The notes under the pieces were generated by a model. That model saw only the letters and a program-made list of their open reading frames with translations, was not told the origin of the DNA and ran no database searches. A program made the position numbers and the translations under genes. From Meira nashicola (lineage: Eukaryota > Basidiomycota > Exobasidiomycetes > Exobasidiales > Brachybasidiaceae), in NCBI GenBank assembly GCA_001600355.1, contig BCJU01000001.1, positions 6,448,013 through 6,512,012 of the forward strand: a DNA stretch of 64,000 nt. The letters run 5' to 3'. Position 1 is the first letter of the stretch, and every line of letters starts with the position of its first letter. Below, piece after piece: positions 18,562-27,600 of the stretch.

Positions 18562-19971
18562 ATGGTGGCCAAAATGAGTGTGGCATCGCCATCAGGTTCT
18601 GTGCCTTATTATCCTTCAGCCGATGCACAAACGTATAGAGATCTTTTGATCTTTGAGGAAAGGTTGAAACAAAATGCTGCTAGATTGGTAAAAAGGAGAA
18701 AGAAGTACCAAACATTTCTTGTCCTTCTTTGTGGTGCGATAGGATTGTTTTCATATTACGTTTTCCTTCAACCTTCAAAATGGCAACCACTTCATTATTT
18801 CAACGTTACTGTGCTTTTAATCACTGCCACGATGCTCTTATTATTCTTTGCAAGTGGAATGTATGCAGAACGAATAACGGCTGCCAACAAATTCGTTCCA
18901 CAAGCAAATAGAAGTTTGAGATCGTTCAATATGTATCTCAATACCCGTGCTGCACCAAGAAGATCTATCTTTTCCTATTTTCGACAGCAAGAGTCTGCAT
19001 TCACTCTAAGGCGGACATCCATTGTAGAAGATAAAGAAGCACAAGTGGCCCGGGCAGAGATTGAGTCTATAACAAACGCAAACGGAGATGGAAATGCTAA
19101 CAAACATCCAACGTTGTCAGTTGCTGCTGCTAGAAGGTTGCACATTCCCACCATTCCACCTTCTTCCAATCCACGTGGAGAACTGATCTTTAGTAGTAAA
19201 GTATCTAATCAATTTCGCGAAGGATACGAGCGATACAGAGCAGCATTTGAACGTAGAAGGGCAGAAAAGATGGAAGAGAGGCGCAGAAGCGGATGGAGAG
19301 GGTGGTGGATATTTGGTGGAGGAAGCGAGCCTTCCCCAAAAAGTGCTCCAATTAATATGGATGGCGGAAGTGTTTTGCATCAACCACCAAAGAAAGGATC
19401 ACCTGCTCCTTCCCTACGAGGCACAAAGTCTTCACCTCGATCTTCACGAGCTCGACCGAAGCTAAATATGTCTACTGGAAATGCTGTTGGAGGAAGTGGA
19501 TCAGAGAACAGCTCTCCTGCTACTTCCCGTGCCTCTTCTCCAACAAATTCTCCAGTCAATCTTGTTTCTGGGAAAAGCAATCGAGTAAATGTCACTCGCG
19601 GTCGAAGAATCAGTACTGCATCACAGGAGAGCGAAGTGAATGCGGTTCAAGGAGAGAGAAGAGGCAGGGATCGTACACCGAGCATCACTGCTGTTTCAGA
19701 TCAAAGGTTACGTAGGGGAAGTAGCGGTAGCACAAGCAGTGGAAGAGGAGGAACATCACAAAAGCTAGAAGAACCAATTCGATTGGAAGAAAGTAAGAGG
19801 AGGTCAGAGACGACAACTCCGATCATAGAAGAGAGTACGAATATTATCGATGTCGCGGATGCTGCTGAAGCTGATGCACAACTTGGTCTTCTTCCTGATC
19901 CACAGCTCGTCGCTCAATCGGCAGATGACAGAAGAGATGTTGAAGCAACATTGCGTGAGCCAGAAGTATGA
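18562..19971 (+). CDS. SPO7: Spo7-like regulatory subunit of the Nem1 lipin phosphatase
   Basis: Spo7 and Nem1 form an ER/nuclear-membrane phosphatase that activates the lipin Pah1, controlling phosphatidate use and nuclear membrane growth. The N-terminal 130 residues carry the family signature: RDLLIFEERLKQN, RLVKRRKKYQTFL, a transmembrane helix at about 51-69, PSKWQPLHYF, a second helix at about 80-100, then FVPQANRSLRSFNMYLN. The remaining 340 residues are Ser/Arg-rich and probably disordered, longer than in yeast (259 residues total). The start may be 18562 or Met5 at 18574. The binding partner Nem1 is not in the window. Confidence 0.9.
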   Translation: MVAKMSVASPSGSVPYYPSADAQTYRDLLIFEERLKQNAARLVKRRKKYQTFLVLLCGAIGLFSYYVFLQPSKWQPLHYFNVTVLLITATMLLLFFASGMYAERITAANKFVPQANRSLRSFNMYLNTRAAPRRSIFSYFRQQESAFTLRRTSIVEDKEAQVARAEIESITNANGDGNANKHPTLSVAAARRLHIPTIPPSSNPRGELIFSSKVSNQFREGYERYRAAFERRRAEKMEERRRSGWRGWWIFGGGSEPSPKSAPINMDGGSVLHQPPKKGSPAPSLRGTKSSPRSSRARPKLNMSTGNAVGGSGSENSSPATSRASSPTNSPVNLVSGKSNRVNVTRGRRISTASQESEVNAVQGERRGRDRTPSITAVSDQRLRRGSSGSTSSGRGGTSQKLEEPIRLEESKRRSETTTPIIEESTNIIDVADAAEADAQLGLLPDPQLVAQSADDRRDVEATLREPEV

Positions 19972-20076
19972 ATGTTAATGTGTATTATTGTATTTTTACG
20001 TGAGAAATGAAATGAAAAAAATTTAATTTGCGCGCTTTAGCTTCCGAAATATCATCTCCTCTCTACAACTTCCATT

Positions 20077-20898
20077 ATGGCAAATAAAAAGCAACGTGTG
20101 ATTCGGCAACAATCAATCGAAGAGCCAATCGAAGAATTAGAGTTGCCTTCAGATGATCCCGATAAAGTTTATGAAGTCGAGGCAATTTTGGACGATTGCT
20201 CAAATTTCAAAGGAAAGAAAGGAGAATTGCGTTATTTGATTGCTTGGAAAGGATATGACGCTTCGTACAACACTTGGGAACCTGTGGAAATGTTGGAAGG
20301 ATGTCCAGAAATGCTGAAAAAGTACAACGATAACCTTGAACGAGAACGTGCTAAAAATCAAGATGTTCTCAAAAACGGAAAAGGAAAATGTAGACGTGCA
20401 TCTGGAAAACTCGATCCGGCATACATGTACAAGTATGAAGGATTCGATCTTCGAACTGTTCAAGCGAATGACATCCCTGAAGATCAACGGAATGACGTCT
20501 ATCGTGAAGTAGCAATTTGTCATTACGGATTGATGAGTTCTTGGGAAAAAGTTGTTCAAAAGATTTCGGGTGTACGCACGATGGAAGATGGATACTTGGT
20601 GTTTGATTTGGACTTCGATAGAGTATTTGAATTTTCATTCAAGCTAGCAGTTGTGAAGGAGAGATGTCCACACAAACTGATCGATTATCTGATAGCGCAA
20701 AATGGATTGCAACCATTTCAAGAGAATGCGGCAAATTTACCTCAACAAAATCAAATTATGACACAGACAAATCAGTCTTTACCTCAAGCTCCTCTACAAG
20801 CACAAGATCACACGATGGAAGCTAATCCAAGAAGTGAAATTGAAGTGGAAGATCTCATTGAACAAATGGCTGCTCCATGGGAACACACACAAGCATAA
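20077..20898 (+). CDS. HP1-like chromodomain protein with divergent chromoshadow domain
   Basis: A 273-residue heterochromatin-type protein. The chromodomain spans about 31-88: VYEVEAILDD, then LRYLIAWKGY and NTWEPVEML. The aromatic cage positions for methyl-lysine are Tyr32, Trp57 and an aromatic near Tyr64, as in Swi6/HP1 binding to methylated H3K9. A second block at about 153-208 (SSWEKVVQKISGV, YLVFDLDF, FKLAVVKERCPHKLIDYLIA) matches the chromoshadow pattern that dimerises HP1, notably the CP-x-KLIDY helix. A basic hinge (GKGKCRRASGK) lies between and a Gln-rich tail follows. It stands next to the BET bromodomain gene. Alternative: a chromobox protein of another complex. Confidence 0.85.
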   Translation: MANKKQRVIRQQSIEEPIEELELPSDDPDKVYEVEAILDDCSNFKGKKGELRYLIAWKGYDASYNTWEPVEMLEGCPEMLKKYNDNLERERAKNQDVLKNGKGKCRRASGKLDPAYMYKYEGFDLRTVQANDIPEDQRNDVYREVAICHYGLMSSWEKVVQKISGVRTMEDGYLVFDLDFDRVFEFSFKLAVVKERCPHKLIDYLIAQNGLQPFQENAANLPQQNQIMTQTNQSLPQAPLQAQDHTMEANPRSEIEVEDLIEQMAAPWEHTQA

Positions 20899-21352
20899 CA
20901 AAGCATGTAGTTTTACCCCCACCCTTTGATAACGTTGAACGAAATAATGATTACCTAGACAAGCGTAATGTGGTGACGAATGTGCAGAAAAATAAAACAC
21001 TGCTTTTGTGCCCAAGTCAAATTAAAAAAGATGAAGTGCCGAGCGTGCGCGCCTTTGTCTACTAAGTCGCGTCTAGAAGATGCGTCGCGCGCAGCGTTTG
21101 CTAAAATAGTTCCTCACGCTTTAGCTTCTTAACCTTCGCACACCATCCCCATCGCCATTCATTCGCCATCCACTTTCGATTTTTGTGATTAACTATTATC
21201 GACAAGTGGTGATCGATCAAAATTAAATTGTACATTCCATTAAAGATCTGAGCAACAGCTTTCCTTCTTCATTCAAGCTTTTTCTTTTGATAGGATCTTT
21301 TACAGGACATCAATTTGTTCAGTGACTCTTTTGCATTCATTCACTTCAAACG
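20899..21352. promoter_or_regulatory. Upstream region of the BET bromodomain gene
   Basis: A 454-bp intergenic stretch with a CG-rich patch (cgcgtctagaagatgcgtcgcgcgc, near 21066-21095) followed by pyrimidine-rich sequence leading to the ATG at 21353. No conserved box is assigned. Confidence 0.4.
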
Positions 21353-23977
21353 ATGAATGCTGATTCTACTCCGACACACGATCAAGCAGGCCAACCCCCT
21401 GCTCCATCTACTACCACCAATGGATCAGCACCGCCTGTAACCGGTCCAGTTGGCGGTCCATTGCCTCCAGCACATACGCCTCTTAAACCGCATTTACCTC
21501 CACCAGAAGTCTCAGCTGTACGTGAAGAAGAACCTTCGCATCCAGCCACTGCACATCAAGTTCCCGGAGATGATCCTGCGACAGCTTCTGCTGCGAATGC
21601 AGTCGTAACTTCTGAAACTTTGACAAACGGACAAGCTCAACAAGATGACACAAAACCAGTTGATTTGCAGCCAGTCGAATCCCAGCCAGTTGGTACTCAA
21701 CCACCAGTCGACACAAAAATTTCCGCGCTTCCAAACGCACCTGGTACACAGAATCCGTACAATGCCAGTGAAGAATCTGCGATCAAAGCTGAAGCACCTG
21801 TTCCACAAAGCGAGCCAATTGCTAAAGACGAGGATGTGGAGATGAAAGATGAAAAGCCTAATGGAACCACACCAACTGCACCAGTATCTTCTCTAGACCC
21901 AGCTCCAGCAGCTCAACAGTCATCCGACGCACTCGTCAATTCTGATTCCCAACACCTTCCTACATCCGCCGTTGGTGGAGAGAATTCTCTCCCACCTTTG
22001 GCAGGATCAGAACCCGCGGAGCAGAGTGGTGTGGAAGTAAAGGATGAAAAGCAGAATGGAATCACACCAACAACACCTGCTCCTGTCCCAGTCCAAGCAT
22101 CAGCAGCACCACAGTCTTCTGCTACACCGGACACTTCTGATTCACGTCGTCCCTCTAGCGCCGTTGTGGGAGAGGATGGTACACTTCCACCTTTGGCAGG
22201 ACCAGATTCTACGGAACTGAGTGGAGCTCAAATAAGAGCTTGCCAGAATGCGATCAAGGGTTTAAAGGGAAGAAATGATTCGGCTCTTTTCCATGCACCT
22301 GTCGATCCAATCGCAGCAGGCGTACCTCATTACTTCACCATCATCAAAACTCCGATGGATCTTGGAACGGTTGACTACAAATTGGCCTTTACAGCTGCTG
22401 CCCAAAAGGGAGGCAACAAACACACAGAAAAGACCAAGGTGGGTATAAAGATGGGGTTGAATCCATTGACGGATGTATACAAGACGTTGGATGATGTCGA
22501 GAAAGATGTCAAACTCATTTTTTCCAATTGTGTTCTATTCAATGGTCCCGATCATCCTCTTTCGAAAACAGCACAACTTCTGGATAGCGTTTTCGATAAA
22601 CAGATGAAATCAATCATCGCTAACACAAATGATGACAATGGCGCCGAGGCAAGTGCAGCCGCATTAGCAGCAGCACGTAGGCCGTCAGAAGGAGTGGCAG
22701 CAGCCAGACCTAAGCGAGATATTCATCCACCTCCTCCGAAAGATTTACCTTATGCAGATCGACCTCAATCGGCAAGTGGCTCTTTGGTCAAAAGGAAAAA
22801 GTCAAGAGGGAAAATGTCAGCGCGAGAGGTTGCCTTTTATGAAAAATTGGACAAAGATCAGTTGAAATATGCGTTAAAGACGATTGACGAATTCCACAAA
22901 GAACCAGCGAAAGAATTCGCATGGGTCTTCTTTGAGAAGCCAGGGCTAGATTTGGACTTTGCTGCTTCATACTATGCCACGATCAAGAATCCTATTTCGC
23001 TCAAAGAAATTCGACAGAGAATTCAAACTGGCGAATACGAGGATATCGATGGGCCAAACAATGATATGAAACTGTTGATCGACAATTGTTTCACTTACAA
23101 CGCGAAAGGAACGGATGTGTATATGATGGGAGAAAAGTTGAAGAGCCTCTGGGACGAAAAGCTAGCAAAGATGCCAAGACCCAACCCGCCTGTGTTCGAC
23201 GATGATGACGATGACGACGAAGATGCGGAAGAGGATGAAGATTTCGAAGAAGAAGATACAGAGACACGAATCTTTGAGATTCGCGAGCAGATTGCCTCTT
23301 TACAGAAAGAATTGGATCGATTAAGCGGCAAAGCAAAGCAGGCCAAGCAAAAGCCATCCAAGAAGCGTAGACCCTCTGAGAGTGCCGGATCGAAGAAAGC
23401 ACCTGCAGCAAAGAAGGCCAAATCGTCTGGTGGTGGAGAATCGAAAAAGAGTGCAGGAGGTAAAAAAGCCGGAGGCGGAGGCGGAAGACGTGATGAAGAA
23501 GTACGAGAAGTTACGTACGAACAAAAAGAGGAATTGGCGGCCAAAATTACCCAATTGCCCGATGATCGTTTGGATGGTGCGTTGAAAATTATTGCAGAAG
23601 ATAAGCCACCAAATGCAAACGATGATGAAGAAATCGAATTGGACATTGATGATTTAAGTCCAAGTACGCTTTATAAATTGTATCGTTATGTCGTTCGACC
23701 AAAAGGCAAAAAGGTTACTACCAGCAAATTATCCTCTTCTGATGGACGCAAACGTGGAACAGGAGGTGTAAAGAGGAAGAACTTGGATGAAGAAGAAGAA
23801 GCAGCGCGAATTGCAAGATTACAAGCCCAATTGAATCAATTCGACAATCCCGATATGAGCACTTCTTCTGCTTCTGCGCCTAAACCTGCTTCCAAAGCTG
23901 CTGGACATGACGATCTCGTGGCTTCGGATAGTTCGTCAGGTGAAGAAGATTATGAGAGCGAAAGCGACTACGAATAA
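21353..23977 (+). CDS. BDF1: BET-family double bromodomain protein (Bdf1-like)
   Basis: Binds acetylated histones through two bromodomains and links them to transcription (TFIID-associated in yeast). Residues 1-285 are Pro/Ala/Ser-rich. Bromodomain 1 is at about 287-400 (DPIAAGVPHYFTIIKTPMDL and FSNCVLFNGPDHPLSK). Bromodomain 2 is at about 500-600 (YYATIKNPISLKEI, IDNCFTYNAKGTDVY, with the acetyl-lysine Asn of YNA). An acidic run (about 615-640), a Lys-rich stretch and the NET/ET domain at about 718-785 (EELAAKITQLPDDRLDGAL, DIDDLSPSTLYKLYRYV) follow. The protein ends in an acidic Ser-rich tail typical of BETs. It is large for Bdf1 (686 residues in yeast), mainly from the N-terminal region, which contains an internal duplication. 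Confidence 0.95.
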   Translation: MNADSTPTHDQAGQPPAPSTTTNGSAPPVTGPVGGPLPPAHTPLKPHLPPPEVSAVREEEPSHPATAHQVPGDDPATASAANAVVTSETLTNGQAQQDDTKPVDLQPVESQPVGTQPPVDTKISALPNAPGTQNPYNASEESAIKAEAPVPQSEPIAKDEDVEMKDEKPNGTTPTAPVSSLDPAPAAQQSSDALVNSDSQHLPTSAVGGENSLPPLAGSEPAEQSGVEVKDEKQNGITPTTPAPVPVQASAAPQSSATPDTSDSRRPSSAVVGEDGTLPPLAGPDSTELSGAQIRACQNAIKGLKGRNDSALFHAPVDPIAAGVPHYFTIIKTPMDLGTVDYKLAFTAAAQKGGNKHTEKTKVGIKMGLNPLTDVYKTLDDVEKDVKLIFSNCVLFNGPDHPLSKTAQLLDSVFDKQMKSIIANTNDDNGAEASAAALAAARRPSEGVAAARPKRDIHPPPPKDLPYADRPQSASGSLVKRKKSRGKMSAREVAFYEKLDKDQLKYALKTIDEFHKEPAKEFAWVFFEKPGLDLDFAASYYATIKNPISLKEIRQRIQTGEYEDIDGPNNDMKLLIDNCFTYNAKGTDVYMMGEKLKSLWDEKLAKMPRPNPPVFDDDDDDDEDAEEDEDFEEEDTETRIFEIREQIASLQKELDRLSGKAKQAKQKPSKKRRPSESAGSKKAPAAKKAKSSGGGESKKSAGGKKAGGGGGRRDEEVREVTYEQKEELAAKITQLPDDRLDGALKIIAEDKPPNANDDEEIELDIDDLSPSTLYKLYRYVVRPKGKKVTTSKLSSSDGRKRGTGGVKRKNLDEEEEAARIARLQAQLNQFDNPDMSTSSASAPKPASKAAGHDDLVASDSSSGEEDYESESDYE

Positions 23978-24634
23978 ATAAATGCTCTCGACGTAATTGA
24001 TATACATATAAAATTTGTACAAAATGGCCTCTGCGTGTTGCACGCAACAAAAGTTTTTTTTTTTTTCTCTCTCTAGCCTTCTTGTGTAACCAATACTTTT
24101 GTTTTGAATAAAAAAGTCCTTTTCTTCCTTGTACATTTTTGCAGTTTATGCATGCAGTGTGATTATAAAAATATCGTGCAGCAAATGCAATGCATGGAGC
24201 ATTCGATTTATCAACCTTATTTGGTTTGGCTTTAAAAGTGTTCTTAGGGCCTGCAAACGCTTCCGCCGCACAAATTGTGATAAATTGTGACAAGGGCGTT
24301 AGCGTGAATTTGCCTGGCATGCTTGGGCATAGTGTGGGCAGTGCTATACTGCCCTTAGTCGGTTGACTGTTGAGTACAACAATGTGTTGGTTTCATTAAC
24401 TGGGAAAAAAAGCGTATGTAAACCACGAACGGAACGAAAGAGGAAGCCGTGATGAAGCTTACGTGCTCTTACAATCACACCGCACATGATACGAACGGAA
24501 CAACTAAAAGTCATTTTTCATCCTATCTTTCAAACGACACGCTTTGCTTGAATGACGTTGATGATATAGAATTTGGTAGTGTTGGCAAACCAGATTACCT
24601 TGATCTTTGGCTTTAGCCTTTGCTTTAGGTCAAT
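23978..24634. other. 660 bp gap between BET and Upa2-like genes
   Basis: It contains the BET 3' region with a small hairpin (GCGTG-TTG-CACGC, 24033-24045) and a 13-T run at about 24054-24066, then the promoter of the gene at 24635. Minus-strand frames here show no family features. Confidence 0.5.
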
Positions 24635-27600
24635 ATGAGTACTTTTCACAATAATGGCACGTACCAATATCAAAACGATCAATATGGTCGATTTACAGGT
24701 CCTCCTTCTCCAGGAGGATTGGGCAGCGCAATGATGAGTGCAAATGCTGCTACTTTTCAACCAGCAAGAGGTATGCCAGGCTTAAGTCCAAGAGGATCAT
24801 TCGCAGAGCAAGGTAATCCAATGTATGCATTCCAACAAAGGTCACATTCTGGTTCTACACAAGGTCAACGTTCTCCTGCTTCTTCCGGCTTATCTTTAAA
24901 TGCCGCTGCACCAGCCTTCCAAATGGGCGGGGGTGGTGGTGGCATGCAGAGAACCTTGTTGAGTCCAGGCGGAATGAGTCCAATAATGGGTGGATTACCT
25001 TCGCCTGGCGGACTGTCGCCATCTTCGTCAAATGCTCGAATCGCTTCATCTCCGAACGCATTGGTGGAAAGTGCTGGATTTCCGTTTAATGGTGGAGGAT
25101 GGGGAGCTGCTTCGATTAATGGAAACCGTCAAGCACGTAAAGGAAGAGGACCACCTCCTGTAGTTCAACCTATTAGAACAGCAGGTCATAATTCCACACC
25201 CTCAGTCAGTTTAAATCCTGCAGCATTTGCTGCCGCTTTGGCTTCTCAAAAGCCAAAGAGAAAAGTTACTGTCAAGTTGCCAATGGAGATCGAATCTGAA
25301 GGCCAAGAGAACGTTTTCCGACATACAATCACTGAAGAAAAGGAAAGTAATCAAAGTGACGACTCTGTCAAGGCTATACGTAAACAGTGGATACGACGTG
25401 AACCGCTTTCCAGTATAGATGTGAACGATGTTGGACAGATTACCCCTTCAGACTGTATTCTTTCTCGGGATACCTTCCCTTCACTCGAAGATAACGGTCA
25501 TGGATTACCCGACTTTGTTGATATATTCTTACCCGGTCAAAGTGCATGGGAAGAAGTAAAAGAAATATTCGCACAAGAGCGAATGGAAAAGGAAGCATTG
25601 CAAGCAGCAGCAGCATCATCGTCAAAAGAAGTCGAAAAAGTCGATACTTCTAATGAGATTGATGCAGGTTGGGGTTTGGGAACAGGTGGTGGCGATGGTG
25701 GAACATTCGGTCTCTCCCCTGAGAAGCAACGCAATGGATATAGCAACAACGAAGCCATCCCTTTGACAGAAAACATCACCCCAAGGCGTGCGGCACACAT
25801 GCAAACGATGTCTCTTAGCATACCTTCGAGCGGTAAACCATTTGGTCCTGCAACGTTGACAGCTCTTGGATTACCAAGTCCTTCAGACAAACAAGGTGAT
25901 GAGAGAGCGTATTCTGACTCAGAAGATCGCGGTGAGCCTGCTTTGGGTGCTCGTCCTCGTGTTGATCGTCAAGCATCCGACCCTGCTATTCTTAGCAATA
26001 CTTCAACACCTACAAAATCATCTCACAACAAGAATATGTCTTGGCGAGATTTGGGACGTGGATTTGGATATGATATTCCGGAAGCAGATGAGGAAGATTT
26101 GTCGGATGAAGAAGATGTTTCCATTACGCAAACAATGCAGTCCAGCAAAAGGACACTCGAGAATGACTTGGAATTGCAATCCAATCCTAGCGAAGATGCT
26201 GATGCTTCCGAATTAGAAGATGATGACGTCGTTAAAATAAACGGTCCAAGTTGGCTGAAGCAAAGGCGACAAGTGTCAGACATGCCATTCAAAGCAATCA
26301 CAGGTGACGACAGTATCGATACTGGTGTACAAGAAGACTCTGACGACCTTGAAATCTTATCAGAAGATTTCAGCAATCCATCCGATGAAGAAGCTGCTAG
26401 AGCTGAGAAAAGATTGCAACGTGCAGAGCTATTAGCAGCAAAGGAAACAGAAAACTTTGATCGGGGTCAATTATTGTTTGCTGGCAATCGACCTAGGGCT
26501 GGTACTGCAGAAACTTTTGCAAGTAGCACTCTCGGAGGTGGCACATGGCATCCTCAGAGTGATGTGGATCCGTATGCAGAAAGGTCAACAGTATCCTCTG
26601 ATATTAACGTCATGTCTCGTGGTCCATTGGATTCGGCAATCGCCACTGGAAGCTCCTTCCGAGCCAGTGCGCCTGCCTTTACACCAAGTGATCCAAACAT
26701 CACTGCAAAGGCTTCCGACCATTTCCGCCTTCCCAGTATCGCTAGTTCAAGCTTTGGCGGATCATTTAAAGGGTCATCATCGATGCGAGGAAGTCTCAAT
26801 GCTGCCGCACCTTCTTTCGTTCCAGGCTCGTTCACCTTTACAGCACCTGGCAATGCACCCAAATTGCCTCAACTTCCTTCTGTGCCAACTCTTATCCCCC
26901 CACGTGAAAGTCAAGGTCGCGAAAAGCGCATTCGACATCAAGGTGGAGAACAGGCAGATGCAGATGGGGATGCTTTGATGGTCGGAAGTCCACCACGACC
27001 GAAGCCGTCTGCTGCCAGTATTCCAAGTGCCTTGCGGGATGGAAGTGCTCTTAATGGAACTTCGGCTCCTCCATTTAATAGTTCAATCCCCAATACCTCA
27101 TCTGGTATAACAGGACTGAATGCCGCACCACAGCCAACTTTGGGAACTTTTTCCTTCCAACCAACTGCTGCTCCTTTTCATCCTACCATTGGCCGCAATG
27201 CTGGTCGTGCTGGTATTCCAGGCTTTGAGCCTCCAACAGCTGAAGATCGAACGTCAACTGTACCACAAACCAGCTTCACTTTCAGTCTACCGCAATCGCA
27301 GTCAATTTCTCTTCGAAAGCCTGATGAGCCAAGTCCGTTTATGAAGCCGATCGATATTCCAAAGGCACAGAGGCAAGAATTGATTAGCAATCCTGACGAT
27401 GAGATCCGCTTTGACGATGATGATGATGAAGTAGAAGAAGATGGCGACGACGACGACGACGATACAGTATCTGATATCATTGAAGAATTGGGCGAGAGGA
27501 TGGATAGAGCATTGGAAGGATGGGCAGGTAAAATTTTGGACGAAGTCACTATTATGGGTCAGGTACGGCCGGTTAATATGGTCACGTTGGACGCTTTGGA

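Noticed and set aside
23095..23646. 183-residue Ser-rich minus-strand frame inside the BET gene
   Set aside because: Antisense shadow of acidic/lysine-rich BET coding sequence; poly-Ser arises from GAN/GAT repeats on the opposite strand.
24033..24066. Hairpin followed by a T run resembling a bacterial terminator
   Set aside because: The gene set is eukaryotic; a 5-bp stem with a poly(T) tract in a fungal 3' region is not evidence of such a terminator. It may be chance or a Pol III-like stop without a Pol III gene.
26457..26978. 173-residue plus-strand frame inside the Upa2-like gene
   Set aside because: Shadow of the main frame in low-complexity sequence; no start context or domain support.
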